Counted from the first letter of the stretch, positions 1 through 12,060 are shown. The stretch: 64,000 bases of DNA from Chinchilla lanigera (GCF_000276665.1 NW_004955470.1:5761088-5825087), one strand, 5' to 3'. Program-made: numbers and translations. Notes: generated by a model not told the origin, from the sequence alone.

Positions 1-117
1 NNNNNNNNNNNNNNNNNNNNNNNNNNNNNNNNNNNNNNNNNNNNNNNNNNNNNNNNNNNNNNNNNNNNNNNNNNNNNNNNNNNNNNNNNNNNNNNNNNNN
101 NNNNNNNNNNNNNNNNN
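1..117. other. Assembly gap (N run)
   Basis: All bases are N. The gap abuts a GC-rich, CpG-rich sequence, which is a common place for short-read assemblies to break. Confidence 0.99.
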
Positions 118-480
118 GGGCGTGGCCCCGCCGCGCTCGCCAGCCACCTGCGTGCCGCCGCCCGCGTCGTTCTGCTCTTGCTGCGGGGCCGCCCGGCAAC
201 TCCCGCCCCTGTGGCTGAGGACGCAAGCGGCGGGACTGCCTGGGCTCGAAGCCCGGGTCCTGTGTGAAGAGGAGCCAAACGCCGGGTCCGCGGCCTTCGC
301 GGCTGATTTGCACTGACATCTAGTGGAGAAAGAGACGCACGTGAATTGACACTTCCCCTGTCAGCGAGCCACAGAATCGCGGCCCACGGAGGGGGAGAAC
401 GCTGCGCCACCGAGGTTGGGGGTTGTCGCCGCTCCCCTCCTTCAGTCCCCGCCCTCCGTGCACCCGCATAACCTTGAACC
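118..480. promoter_or_regulatory. CpG-island edge, possible promoter of a neighbouring gene
   Basis: The sequence is strongly GC-rich with many undepleted CpGs (runs such as CCGCCGCCCGCGTCG), unlike the CpG-poor DNA to its right. It adjoins the gap, so only the edge of the island is visible. In mammals the gene downstream of AFF3 on the same strand is REV1, whose 5' end faces the AFF3 3' end, so this may be the REV1 promoter. I see no REV1 coding sequence, so the assignment rests on synteny alone. The open frames here look like by-products of GC richness. Confidence 0.5.
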
Positions 481-2424
481 TACCTGGGTATCCCTTCCCA
501 AACGCAGCACCTGGGTTACGCGGGAAAGCAGTTTAAAACAATGTAGAAGCAAAAATCCTAGGTCACGCATGCTTAAGTGTGGTTCTAATTGACGGCTTCG
601 CAGCAAAAACAGACGTCCCACAAGGACTCTTTTCTCCCTCTTGGCAGTGGAGGTTCGACAGGAGACATTGTTAGTATAGTCTTTATGGTTGCAATGCACA
701 AACACCAAGCCAGCGTCCCTGCAAAGAATCAACACTTTCCCTGGTTCCTTTACCCAGGGTACTTGAAAAGAGTTTGCAAGTCCTTAGGAAACTAGCAGTA
801 TTCTCTTGAAAACGGATTTGCACACCTGGGGCTTGTTGACTGGCGGGACAGGGTGTTAAGCGGTTTGTTTCGCTGTCCCGCAGCACCCCCAACGCCGCTT
901 TTTTACAGACCTTTATAAATTAACCCCAACTTCGGTCTTCTCTCCCTAACCCAGCAAATTCACACTGCCTGTTTTTCTGAGATGCCGCAATTTACAGCAA
1001 ATGGTAATTTTAGTAGACTCTCAAGCAGTTGCCAACTGTAACACCAGGAGGTCATGTCCCAGACGTGCCACAGAAGAGCAGTGACAACCCCTTATTAGCG
1101 ATGAGGGGGTTTTGTTTTTAATCTGTCTCAAAATGGCAGTATTTCCATTAACAAGAAAAGGTAAAACTTGATTTTCAAATTGAAAACCTGTGAACGCTAC
1201 TGGAAATGCACCATTGTATTTCAGTTTTGATTGTTTTCAACTCTCCTATTCTAGCCAACGATTTTTTCCCTGTATTTTCTCAAGCAAGAAATAAACACCG
1301 AGCTGACCTTGACAATACCTTTGTAGAACATAGCAGAACATTATAAACTGCACTTTAGCACAGACTGGGAGGCAGCCTTCAGGAAGGAGGGGGAAAAGAT
1401 CACCTTGCTTGATAGATAAAATTGGATACAAAGAGAGATGAAGGGTACAGAAATAAAACATACACAAACTCTGGAGTCCTTGGATGGAACAACTTTGCCA
1501 AAGTTTTGTTTTTATCCATTCTAGAATATTCTGTCTTATTCTATCCTCTGATATCTGAACTGCCTTTTATTTCAACCTTACCTACACTCATCCCTTCGTT
1601 CACTTATCTACTTCTTATTCACATAAGGGCTCTTTTCCATCTAAGGGGTGCTGGCCTAACTTTTGCGAGAAATGACCAATGCAGACCCCCCCCCCATTTG
1701 GGGCATGCTTTGAGGCCCTGTGCTCCTTTCTTCTTTCTTGAACTTCATCACAACTCATTTCTGAAAATTCAAGGGCAGCTGCCATCTCAAGGGTCCTATG
1801 AAAATTCAGACCAGTGACCCTTGTTGGTACAGCCTTGGCAAGGACATGGCTTTTGCAGCCCTTCGCCTCTGTGTATGGCAATAAACTTTTCTTGGAAACA
1901 TTGACATCTGGCAAATAAGAGGATGGTATCATTAAAGAAAAACAAAAGAGAGGTTTGTACACAAGTCCCTTGGGATGTGCTCAACATAACTCATGTTCCC
2001 ATGCAATTGTGCCAATTGTTTCAAGGCTTTCTGCACATTATGTTGAAACAAGGGAGGATGAGCTCAAACCCGCAGACACTAAGACAGGAGGTAGAACCAA
2101 AATCGGTTCTCCAAGGCTGAATTCTTGTAAACACAGACAGGAGTGTTTATTTATATTTAAACAGCACTGTCCACAGAATTTAGGATGATTGCACAGTTAC
2201 TTACAGTGTGCATTCTGCATGCCACTCACGGTGCCAGACCTTCTGTGCTAGTGGACCAAACACTTTCTATTTCCTGCCATCTAAAACTTCTGGTTCCGGT
2301 AAACACGCACCTGCAGTACAGGTTCAGCGCTACTGCCAGCGGGCAGCCTCTGGAGCCTTAGCAAGGGTGTCAGAGAGGCTTCCTAGAAAGGCGACATCCT
2401 TTGTAGGAAAATGGGTGCACTTTG
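481..2424. other. Intergenic DNA, no gene seen
   Basis: CpG density falls off quickly after about 480. I find no exon with consensus splice sites and no recognisable repeat. A C9 homopolymer lies near 1687. Small open frames on both strands have no family resemblance that I recognise. Confidence 0.6.
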
Positions 2425-2720
2425 AGACCATAATGTTAAGTGAAATAAATCAGACCCGCAAGCCTAAATCTCACATGGTTTCTCTGATATGAGAAACCCA
2501 AAGTAGAAGTAATTTAAAGAGCAAAAGAAAAGATAATAGGAAACAGGATGGTAGATCTCTTACAAATGGGAAGAGGACCAAGAAATGGAGGGAGGAAGAA
2601 GTAAAAAGAATGAAGATGTGTTACAGGGGACAGACACCGACTCCCCATGATAAATGTGATCATTGTGTAGTGTGAACATGAACTCATTCAGATAAAAATT
2701 AAACAAACGAAAAAAGGAAA
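2425..2720 (+). mobile_element. L1 3'-UTR fragment
   Basis: The stretch beginning GTTAAGTGAAATAAATCAGA, followed by CACATGGTTTCTCTGATATG, matches the pattern of old mammalian L1 3' UTRs (AGTGAAATAAGCCAG, then a 'tctcayttatatg' block). It is diverged and lacks a clear tail. Confidence 0.5.
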
Positions 2721-3010
2721 GCGATATCCAGTAAGGACAGTGGGGCGCATACCCTTCGGGAAACACCACTTTCAGGGGGAGCAACATGTGCAAAAGCAGA
2801 GATGGAGGGAGGACAAGGGACATTAGGGAGAGCAGAGTTGAGAAGGGCCAGTGGGGAGGCAGGGAGGGATCAGAGCATGAAGAAATCCGGAAGTATATTA
2901 ATGTGTTGACTACCCTCAAGACAAGGGACCCAGGAAGGATTTTAAGCAATAAAGTGACATTAGAAAGTCACTCTGGCTGCTACAGGGAAAGAGTTTGAGA
3001 AACAGGAAAT

Positions 3011-3120
3011 CATCTTTCTTTCTTTTTCTCTTTCTCTTTTTCTTTCATTGTGTTGGAGATCAAACTCAGGTCTTGTGCATGGAAGGCAAGAACCCTACCA
3101 CTGAGTCACACCCCCAGCCC
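3011..3120 (-). mobile_element. ID SINE, antisense, with pyrimidine-rich tail
   Basis: Read on the minus strand from 3120, it starts GGGCTGGGGGTGTGACTCAG (tRNA-Ala-like A box), continues to a B-box-like GAGTTTGATCTCC, and ends in a purine-rich tail (the CTTTCTTTTT run at 3011-3046). Confidence 0.8.
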
Positions 3121-3598
3121 AGAAACAGGAGATCTTGTCACAGCCCAAGTGCACTATTGAGAAGGTGCAGGGAGTTGGGTTTGACCAGCGCAGGGGTTTT
3201 GCAAAGTAACTGCAGTGAAACAAGAACAGGGCAGGGAAAGTGAGGGAGCAGACAAGGGAGAGATTGTAATGATTGATCGCAGAGCCCAAGCTGAGGAGGG
3301 GAGAGTATGTGCCAAAGGTAGGTGGAGAAAGGATGGTAGTAATAGAAGGTTGGGACAGGTAAATGATCTTTGGGGTCAGGCATTGGAGGACGTGGTAATG
3401 ACAAGATTGCACAGGGAGTTTGTGGCTGAGATGGCATAGAGGACAAAGTCCGGGGAAGGGAGATGTACAAGGATGTGAGGTACCAGAATGGAGAACAGTC
3501 ATCTCTGTGGATGTTGCAATCAACCAGGAATAATGACTGGAGTGGTGCTGGAGAAAGAAACAGTGAATCAGAACACAATTTTGATATTAAATCAGCCT
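3121..3598. other. Intergenic purine-rich DNA, no gene seen
   Basis: The plus strand is G/A-rich (AGGGAG-type runs), and overlapping open frames on both strands reflect low complexity. None has a recognisable domain. Confidence 0.5.
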
Positions 3599-3651
3599 CT
3601 TCTCCTCCTCCTCCTCCTTCTCCTCCTCCTTCTCCTTCTCCTTCTTCTTCT
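3599..3651. repeat. (TCC)n/(TTC)n trinucleotide microsatellite
   Basis: Uninterrupted TCC units grade into TTC units, giving a polypyrimidine plus strand. It would be length-polymorphic and is a possible triplex-forming tract. Confidence 0.95.
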
Positions 3652-3790
3652 GAAAACCCTAATGGAATCTGATTTTATTCACTTATTGTAATCTTGAAAT
3701 CAATTATAATTCTTTTTGATGCACAAATTTTACCTGGCTGATGGGAGCCCCTTCAATTTAGGAAAAGACCATGTATGAAGTATGATCAAA

Positions 3791-3885
3791 GGGTTGGGGG
3801 ACATAGCTCAGCATCACAGTGTCTGCCTGGAACATCAGAGTCCTGAGTTTGATTTTTAGTACCAAAAAAAAAAAAAAAAAAAAAA
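3791..3885 (+). mobile_element. ID SINE with long A tail and 16-bp target duplication
   Basis: The element starts GGGTTGGGGGACATAGCTCA, carries the B-box-like GAGTTTGATTTTT and ends in A23. The 16-bp sequence ATGAAGTATGATCAAA is perfectly repeated at 3775-3790 and 3895-3910, the expected L1-mediated target-site duplication. Nine extra bases lie between the A tail and the second duplicate. Confidence 0.9.
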
Positions 3886-3910
3886 TTCAGTCCAATGAAG
3901 TATGATCAAA

Positions 3911-4767
3911 ATATACAGTGAATGTTTAAATTTTCTTAAATTTACTATAGTAAAAGATACACTGCTATTAATCTCTCTCAAAATAACATCACCTCACTTC
4001 AAACACATTTACCCCATCATTCTTGCCACTTTCTGAAACAGTTCTAAAAGTCTTCTTTTGTGTCTTTACAAATTGTGATTTTAAAAAAAATATGGTGAAT
4101 GCTGCTGCCGAGTGTCATCCAACAGAAAGTCAAGCTCATAAAAACGATGCTGTGTCCTCATCCACCTTCTTCACTAGATCTGGCACTATGCAACTTCTGG
4201 CTCTTCTCCTGTATGAAAATGACCATGAAAAGTACATGTTTTGAATGGATGCAGGACACCAGATAGCCACGACAGTGTAAAGATACAAAAAAGAACCTCC
4301 TCAACCACTTCTGAAAGTGATGAGAACAATGGGATAAGTGAGGGCAAAGTGAAAGGGACTAGTGGCAATGTGTCTTTTACTGTAATAAATGTTTTAAAAT
4401 GCAAGTATTCACTATATTTTTCAATCGCCCACATAGGTTTCTTAAAGAAGTGCATTCTAGGCACAGGGAACTGTGAGTTTAGAGGCCCTAAACTGGGAAT
4501 ATGTCTCAGTATTGAAGGACAATGAAGCTGGAACAGACTGGCAGGAGGGGAATGGTGGGGGATATGGTCAGGGGAAGGTGGAGGAGGCTGGCAGAAAGCC
4601 ACCCATATCATGCCTTGGCCCTTTGCCAAGTGATGCATGCAAGGGAGAATTTGGAACAGAGGAGGGATGTATAATATGAATGACTTTCTAAAGAGTTCTC
4701 ATGGCTTCCATGTGGGGAAGAAATGAGGGAAAGCACATCGGGAAGGGCTGGAAATCAAGAATTTGGC
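3911..4767. other. Intergenic DNA, nothing recognised
   Basis: AT-rich sequence with no recognised repeat, splice-flanked exon or conserved frame. Open frames on both strands (up to 150 codons on minus) have no recognisable family features. Confidence 0.5.
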
Positions 4768-5185
4768 TTATTAGTGCTTGTGTCTAGATGTCCTCCCAAA
4801 ACTTCGTGCAGTCATAGGTGGGGCTTTTTCAGAGATGGCTGAATCTAGAGTGTGTGACTGATTCATGGTGCAATGCTAAGAATAAGGGTGCTATGATTAA
4901 GGGTGGTAAGAGATTAATAAATCAGTCCACTGCTTGGTTTGGCACTGCCCTAATCCTGGTAACCTATAGAATATAAAAGGGGCAGAAAAAAGCTGCTAAG
5001 GTCCTTTGCTTGCTTTGCTACCTTCTGCCTACCATGAACTATTTCCCCTCTGCCATGCCACCTTGCCTTGGAGCCACCCAATTATAGACTGAAACCTCTA
5101 CAAACTAAGCTAAATAATCCTCTCCTCCTTTAACTTTGGGTATTGGGTATTTTATCTCAGTGACATGAAAAGTACCTAAGATACT
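4768..5185 (+). mobile_element. MaLR-type solo LTR (copy 1)
   Basis: The layout matches rodent MaLR LTRs: a start like 'gtgtctagatgtcctccca', TATAAAAGG near 4974, CCATGAACTATTTCCCCTCT, ATAGACTGAAACCTCTACAA, a weak poly(A) region (CTAAATAATC) and the end GGGTATTTTATCTCAGTGAC...AGTACCTAAGA. It is clearly related to copies at 5.3, 20.1 and 56.3 kb. No internal retroviral region is attached. Confidence 0.7.
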
Positions 5186-5326
5186 GCTTTAATCATGTTA
5201 AGTTTGGGATGTCTATGAGATAGTCAAATGGAGATACTAAATAGGTAATTAGACATTCCATTGTAGAATTTTGTGAGAAGTCCAGAGTGGAGATATATAT
5301 TTGAGAGTTGGTAGGTTATGGATGAT

Positions 5327-5666
5327 TGTTATGGTTTGTGTCTGTGTGTCCCCCCAAAGCCTCATGTGGTCATGGGGCAGGCTTTTAGAGTTTGATTGAG
5401 AGCTACACCTGTCCTAGGGTGGATAGTTTGCATATGTAAGGGAGAGGAAAAGGGTGCTTGAGGCCATTCCGCCCTGGTGTGTGCTTATTGCTTTGCTGTG
5501 TTCTGTTGCCATGAGCTGTAGCCCTCTGCCATGTGCCAGTCTGCATTGTAATCTGCCAAGTATGGACTGAAACCTCCAAAAACTGTAAGCGAAATAAACC
5601 TTTCCTTGCTTAATTTTGGGCGTCAGGTATTTTGTCCCAGCAATGAGAGAAAAGTAACCAAGACAA
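5327..5666 (+). mobile_element. MaLR-type solo LTR (copy 2)
   Basis: It begins TGTTATGGTTTGTGTCTGTG and contains TGGACTGAAACCTCCAAAAA, an AATAAA at about 5593, and the 3' end GTATTTTGTCCCAGCAATGA...AAGTAACCAAGACAA. It is the same family and orientation as the element 140 bp upstream, but the two are too diverged and too close together to be the LTR pair of one provirus. Confidence 0.75.
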
Positions 5667-7027
5667 TGATGCTTAAAGTCATGTGGTTGGATACAATCAA
5701 TCAGAGAATGATGTTTGATGTGTAAGGGATTTGATTTGTAGAGATTTGGTTTGTAGAGAGAAAAGAAATTTGATGGCAGATTTGGAGCCCTCTGGTATAT
5801 AGATGTCATCAAGATAACAGGGAACCAGCAAAGGAGATTGGAAGGGTGTGCTGTCAGTGGGGTAGAAGAAGGAGAGAGAGTAATGTTCTGAAGGCCCAAA
5901 GAAGAGAGTACTTGAGGACAAAAGCTCAAATGAGTCCCCTGCTACTGTCAATTCAAACAAAGGACTGAGAACAGCCACTGGACTCAGCAATGTGGAGGTC
6001 ACTAATGAGGAAAGTCCTACAGAGAACTAGGGACAAAATCTGATTAACCAAAATAGAAGGGGAGAGGAAGTGGGTGGATCCAGGTAACAGGGAAGGAAAT
6101 AGTGAGAGGTGATAGAAGTAGACTTTGAAGATGGTTTTAAGGAAGGAGCCAATAAGGTTTAATGATGGACAACATGTAGGGTTTAGGGTGGATGAAAAGA
6201 CTGCAGGCTTTTCTCTCCCTGAACAACCAAGAAGAATGGGGCTGCCATTTATAAAGATGGGCTGGACAGAGAGGAGCTGACAGTCAACCAAAGTCCTCTT
6301 TCCACACTTCCACACTCACCCTTCCCTGCCTTCAGAGAGATGGGGTGCTTCCCATTCTTAGACTGCCCAGGTTGCTCATCCTGCCGAGTCACCAGAGGCA
6401 CTTAGCTCCCACCTTCTACTCCCAGCCACGTTGTCATGCAGCCTTCTGATGTCCAGCTTCTAAGCTTCTGTTGACTTCTCCTTGTCCTCTTCTACTGTCT
6501 TTTCCTTGTGCACTGCAGTCTCTTTTGTTTAAAAAAAAAAAATTCCCTTTTGGGGGGTTATTTTCGTGATATCTAGACAGGTACAGAGAAATAATATATG
6601 GTCAATCCAGAGTTTAACAGAAAATCTCATTGTTTTATGTATTTATTTTCTAATTAACAAATGAGCATTTGTGTGGTTTGGTCAGATCACTTGGTCCTGC
6701 ATAAAGCTTATATCAGGTATTCCAGAGCCAGGACTGTCTGGAAGAAATAAGGGATCACCCAAGTGGTAGGTTTTCTTCCTGGCCCCCTCCTCTCTCACTT
6801 AATTCCTCTCCTGCATGAGGCAATGTATTTTACTGATGAGTTGCCTGGGAATACTTCTACTGGGCAACCACCCTGGAAAAAGTCAAAGTATGCCATAACC
6901 ATTTTGTATAGTATTGCTTAGATGGTGTGAGCATATGTGAGTGTGAATGTGTGTGGGTCTGTTTTTCTGTTTCAATTTAAGAATATGTTCTTCTGCTCAT
7001 TTATTCTTGGATGAAAATTAAATCACA
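5667..7027. other. Intergenic DNA, nothing recognised
   Basis: Mixed-composition DNA with an A12 run at about 6531. Three overlapping minus-strand frames (5414-6315) lack domains or splice context. No conserved exon is seen. Confidence 0.5.
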
Positions 7028-7110
7028 GGGCCAGTGATATAGTTCGGTGGCATAGCACCTGCCTGGAAAGTGCAAGATCCTAAGTTTGATTCCTGGTACA
7101 AAAAAAAAAT
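7028..7110 (+). mobile_element. ID SINE
   Basis: It starts GGGCCAGTGATATAGTTCGG, followed by GCCTGGAAAGTGCAAGATCC, a diverged B box (AAGTTTGATTCC) and a short A tail. Confidence 0.85.
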
Positions 7111-7839
7111 TACAAAGAACTCATTGGCATTTAACTGCCCTCCATCTCCATTGATCATATATCTCAGAGGGATGGGTACCTGACTCTCACAGGACTTTCT
7201 TCCCAGGGATTAGACTGAAGGAGAAAGGGTACCTCTATATGATGTGTAACCGTGGGATGTCTACATGAATTTATAGGCTCAGCACCAAGAATCCTATTTT
7301 TCCAGCAAAGCAGTCAAAGGTGGATAGAGTCCCTCCTGGGCCCCCTCCCATCTGAGCCCAGCCTTGTGCCTACCCTGAGCCCAGCAATACATAGCTGTGT
7401 CCATACACTGTATTTTCCTTTTCTTCTTGAGCTCCCTCTAGGTGGTTTCAGGTACTTGCGGCCAAGGGCCACTTCCCAAGGTTAGAGAAATGTGTTCACT
7501 TATCCTGAAGTCTAATCAAACTTTCTCTGGAGAGGTGAAGCACTCCATCCATTTCTACTGACATCATAAGGAACCAATACCTGAGCTTAGAACCAACAGC
7601 TCTTAATTTTCCTGGGGACAAGCAAACTCTCATGACCTTGCACCATTCACAAATGAGACTCCAGCAAGACTTGGTCTCAGAGATTGGCACAGCATAAGGA
7701 CATAGGCCTCATTTAGCAGCATTTCATTTTCCCTTCTTCATCAAGCAGTAAGAAAAAAAAAGTAAAGAAAAAGTCTAAAGTGCCCTAAATCCTTGATTCT
7801 GGGTTTAGTAGGGAAGGCTTAGAAGTATTTTATTTTATT

Positions 7840-8018
7840 TCATTTTTTTGCAGTATTGAGGATTGAACACAGGACCTATTCAATGAGCTACATCCCCACC
7901 CTCTTTCTTTTCTTTGTAATTTTTATACATGATCTCACTAAATTGCCGAGGCTGGGCTTGAACTTGCCTCAGCCTCCCAGAGTGCTGGTATTATAGGTGT
8001 GCATCACCATACCTGGCT
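7840..8018 (-). mobile_element. B1-dID dimeric SINE, antisense
   Basis: Read from 8018 on the minus strand, a B1 half (CCAGGTATGGTGATGCACAC, then GCACTCTGGGAGGCTGAGGC) is joined to an ID half (GGGTGGGGATGTAGCTCATT, TGTGTTCAATCCTCAATACT). The tail is (AAAAT)n-like. The B1+ID fusion is known from several non-murid rodent families. Confidence 0.85.
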
Positions 8019-8454
8019 AGAAATGTATTCATCACTGGCAAGAGATATGGGGATCAAATTTCTGGATTAAAAAGAAGTGTATTTCCTCAAACTGGATGTC
8101 CTAAATGATACTGCAAATCTTCATTTCAGACTGCCTTAGATGAAATCTTTTCTAGAGTCTCTCTATAACTAGGAAAGCCCAAGGGGCAAATATTCCGAGT
8201 TATATACCAAATCAGCAGAAGAACTGAAAATAAAATCCAGGGACTTTTACTGCCCACTCTGTCAATAATAACTCCAGGGACCTGTAGGGACGTTGAAGAA
8301 TGGAGTGTGTTTCTTCATTTTATTGGAAGATTTTTCTTTTGTGGGTGTTCCAAGTACAAATACTAAGATGGGGGGGGCGTACATGATGTGAAAAGGATGA
8401 CACACTGATGCTATTCCTATATAAATGACATTTTAACTGGAGATGCAGTTCTGT

Positions 8455-8626
8455 GGACAGAACAGTGGACAGGAAGTCAGGGCCCAGTTCCTGGTTCTGA
8501 CTGCTCCTCTAATGAGCTGCTTAATTTTGGGCCAATAATTTAACTTCTCTGAACCTCGAAGCCCTGGTCTGCAAATTTAAAGGATTATAGTAAACAATGT
8601 CTTCCCCAGCTCCAAAATTCTATGAA
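8455..8626 (+). mobile_element. MIR3-type SINE
   Basis: It has the core 'cccagttcctggttctgac...gagctgc...tgggccaataatttaacttctctgaacctc' pattern and the MIR3-specific tail CTCCAAAATTCTATGA. It is an ancient tRNA-derived SINE, as expected in any mammal. Confidence 0.7.
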
Positions 8627-9232
8627 AACCTTGCTCTAAAAGTTTAAAAACCAAATTAGATGAAATGACGGTTGTATTGTATATTACTGAAATTTTCAAA
8701 ATAATACAATTGATTTAATACAGGTAAAAAATCTAAAATGGTCACAGAAATATATTCAATTAAAGATAGAACAATAGAGAGGGCTTTGTTTCTGGCTTTT
8801 AAAAAATATTTTTTTATTTTTTTAGCTCTAAGGAAGCCAGCATAAAGATAAGGGAATTACAAAAGACAAGCAGAATTAATCATTATATGAGTTTAATCAA
8901 GAAAAGATTAAAAAAATCAAGAGGCTCAATATTGCAAGCAGCATTCATAATCATAGGCTTTTAAAGCATATACACAAGACATCAAATATTATCACACAGA
9001 AAGAAGAAGGGGTTCAGAGGACAGAAGGTATAAAGGAAGATGGGGTTTGAAAAGACAATTTCATTACTCACAGAGGAGGAGACTGGAAGAGTCTTATGTC
9101 TGGAAACAACAGCTGATATTCAAGAGACTGTTAGAGGGAAGTTATAAGCAGAAATGATTATTAACACACAGAATCCATTTCAGCTCAGCAAAGCACGATG
9201 CTTAGGTATTATTGTCTCAAGAGTGTTTGGCA
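8627..9232. other. Intergenic AT-rich DNA, nothing recognised
   Basis: AT-rich sequence with an A/T homopolymer patch near 8800-8825. No gene or clear repeat seen. Confidence 0.5.
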
Positions 9233-9312
9233 GGGCTGGGGCTTAGCTCAGTCCCTTCCTTAACGTGTGAAAGGCCCTGAGTTTGATCTCCAGCCCCGCA
9301 GGGGAAAAAAAA
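9233..9312 (+). mobile_element. ID SINE
   Basis: Starts GGGCTGGGGCTTAGCTCAGT and contains the B-box-like GAGTTTGATCTCCAGCCCC, with a short A-rich end. Confidence 0.9.
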
Positions 9313-9570
9313 GGGTTCACTGCATCAGCAGCAATATAGGCGAAAAGTCTAAAAATTTATGTTAAAAAAAGCAACAATACTGTCTTCTAAAGTCAGTGTA
9401 AAGAAAGATTCCAAAATAGGAAGAAGCACGTTCTTTAAGGGAGAAAAAACAAAAACTAGAACACCAGGAGACTAACTCAGAGTGTACAACAATTCAGGCA
9501 AATGAAAATCTATTGTGGGAAAATGGCCAGCAAGAAAGCTATGGGAAAGTCACTAGAAATTTTTATCTTT

Positions 9571-9747
9571 TTATTATTTATCTATTTATTTATTTATTTT
9601 TGTTTTTTTGAGGCAGGGTCTCACTATGCAGTTCAGGCTGGCCTTCAGTTCACTTGGTAGCCCAGGCTGCCCTCGAACTCACACCGATCCTCCTGCCTCA
9701 GCCTCCTGAGTGCTAGGATTACAGGCGTGTGCCACTGTGCCCAGCTG
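9571..9747 (-). mobile_element. B1 SINE, antisense, with (TTTA)n-like tail
   Basis: On the minus strand it starts at 9747 with CAGCTGGGCACAGTGGCACA, then CTAGCACTCAGGAGGCTGAG, and ends with the 'gagaccctgcctc' block and an (AAAT)n tail (9571-9600). The central segment has the internal quasi-duplication typical of B1 elements (two 'aggctg.cct.aactca' units). Confidence 0.9.
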
Positions 9748-11699
9748 GAAATTTTTAAAGCACAGCTTGGTCTCATGTGTAGACATGAGTTCATCACACT
9801 TACCCAGATTCTGGGCATTTCTGCAGGTCATTGCTGTAATTATCAAGAAGAGCCGGCGGCAGACACATTCTAGACACATTGATCCTTTGAGGGGGTTAAG
9901 GATGATTTGCAAATTATCTCATAGAAAACTAATTAACAGCTGAACTAAAAGCTGGGAAGTTGCCCTACTTAAGGACCAGAAAAGTTAGCCCATCACTGGT
10001 CCATCAGTGGTCCTGGAACTTAGATACCATTGCTTAGAAAGTCTCTTGGACACCAGGAAGGAGACCTGGGAAGGGCAACAGAATGGAGAAAAGAAGAAGG
10101 CAAGGGGAAGGCACGTGGGTTTTCAGATGAACAGCATGAATCTGTGCAGTCAGGTTTCCCCTCCTTAGCAAAATTCTCACCTGGCAACTGATACCCCATA
10201 GTGTCTGGCCTGGCGTGCTCTGCAAATTCTCTGCGGCGCTTCCCCTGGGCTCTCTACTCTGTGACCAAGCTTCGCGCCTCTCCTTGCCTTCCCTTGGGGT
10301 ACTGGTTTCTCTCTGTGTCCAGGCACAATTGTTTCCTAAACAAAGCCCCTGCCCATTTCACTGGCCAGCTCTTGCTTCCTGTTTGGATTCAGCTCATGGC
10401 TCACAATGGCAGAATTACCATCCGCAACCAACCTGTCTAAAGTCACCTCTGTTGCCCTTTTGCTCACCTCCCTGGCCAATCACTACTCCGATTGCTTGCT
10501 TCCCTGTTACATGCCCATCTGGTCTTTGTCGTTGCTTCCTCCCCCTGAGAAGAGGGACCTGGGTGTCCTGCTGGCACATTGTCCCAGCACCTAAGATGCA
10601 TTGGCTACGTGAATAAAATCATGATAATGTGTGAGTTCCTCCTGGTCCCTCCAAAATGCCTCTTGGAATTTCCTCTCCACTTTTATTCCCACCACTACAG
10701 TTTTGGATCACTTCTTTATGTCCTTACTCCTAGATAAGCATGATTATTTTCTGAACAATTAACCTTTCCCTTTCTCTGGCCATTTTTGAACATTTTTTCC
10801 AGATAATTCTTCGTTATGAGTCTCCCCAAGATAACTCAGTCAATGTCTACTAGTACAAAAGTACTAGGAACACACCTGTAGTTAAACAAGCTGAGTTTAT
10901 GACTCATTTTAGCAAGGGAGAAGACACACACACACCAGGGAGGAATCACAAGGTGTCTCAGTCAAAGGCGGAAACAGCCCATTATGTATACGGTTTGGCA
11001 TTGGTTGGTTGATTTGGGTGAGTTATACTCTAGGTTGGATGGTGTCAGGAAATGGGTAATTTTCTGTCTCAATAATCTTATCTGTAGGGAGGGAAGACTA
11101 GAATAACACAAAGTTGTGATTGGTAAAGAAGCAATAGCCATTCATTTGGCTGAGAAAGGGAGGGCCCAGTATTTCGTGAGTGGCAGCATGACTTTGTTTC
11201 CACCTGTGCTTAGACCATGCTATGATGCAGGCTTGCTTCTTCTCATCTTATCGTGATCTCAGGGTGAGCCGGTGTGAGACTGGGATTCTGTGAGATGATT
11301 TATATGTATTGGGAGACTAACATCCCTATCTATGAGTCAGGCCCGCTCATTTTTCTTCTGTCTCCTTCTTTTCATTCTTATTCCTTCCTCTGATCAAGAG
11401 CAGACAAAGTCAGGGCACAGACATGAACCATGCTATCCAGATTTTTGTCATGCCAAAACCTTGTCGATTAAAACGAAAAGCGTGTTCATTGAATGCAGAC
11501 TGCGGTTGATATAGGGTTAATGTTCCCTTTTCCTTCTGTTGTAAGAGCTGTTGACCCTCTAATGTGGCAGTGGTAGCACAGAAGCATTCAGATCCTGGGT
11601 AGGTAGGATATATCAGCCAACTGCAGCACAGGCAATTATCAGAAGTAAGATGACTATTAGTCTTTATGATGAGCTTGAAGCCATGAGCCTAAATTATGA
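9748..11699. other. Intergenic DNA; possible remnant of the ERV 3' end at its right side
   Basis: No gene is evident. From about 10840 to 11560 the sequence lies directly downstream (in minus-strand terms) of the env remnant at 11.8 kb, where a 3' LTR would be expected. I cannot recognise LTR ends, a poly(A) signal or a matching 5' copy, so I do not call one. Confidence 0.4.
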
Positions 11700-11769
11700 A
11701 ACCCAGGCAATGAAAACATGTCCCATAATCTACCCGAGAGAGCCAGATGGCCTTTTCTTTTAGCTTAAG

Positions 11770-12060
11770 TCATAGGCTGTACTGTGTACCCGGTAATTTA
11801 TATAGGTGCAATGGGAGTGTTTATTATGGTGCCAGCTCCCCCTTGGTTGGTTAAGAGAAGATCAAGGGCTACGCAGTTGTCTATGACAACTCTAGCAAAT
11901 GAATTTAGACTAATTGTTGGAGCTTCCAGAGCAGGAGTGCCATTTATGATTTCTGCAAAAGTCAGAGACAAGTTTCAAACCACTTTTCTAATGGTAATAA
12001 TCCCATTTATAGCTCTCTGAATCCATGGGAAAAGGAAATAAAGAATATTTCTCCCAGAAG
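11770..12060 (-). pseudogene. ERV env transmembrane-subunit remnant
   Basis: A minus-strand frame shows a leucine/alanine-rich heptad stretch with an ALDLL segment followed by a QGG motif, the pattern of the conserved TM ectodomain of class I retroviral Env. The cysteine motif expected just after it is absent or mutated, and an in-frame stop follows. Its place about 2.4 kb downstream of integrase fits a provirus with an MLT1 insertion in between. No surface subunit is recognisable. Non-functional. Confidence 0.55.

Noticed and set aside
476..488. Minus-strand splice-donor-like CAGGTAGGT near the CpG island
   Set aside because: No coding or conserved exon lies upstream of it on that strand, so one motif match is not enough.
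4768..5666. 5' and 3' LTR pair of one short provirus
   Set aside because: The two LTR-like copies are only about 140 bp apart and differ widely, so they are independent solo LTRs.
10840..11560. 3' LTR of the class I ERV
   Set aside because: Position fits, but there is no recognisable TATA, poly(A) signal or TG...CA ends, and no matching 5' copy near 18 kb.
11784..12020. 78-codon plus-strand frame
   Set aside because: It is the shadow of the minus-strand env-TM remnant.
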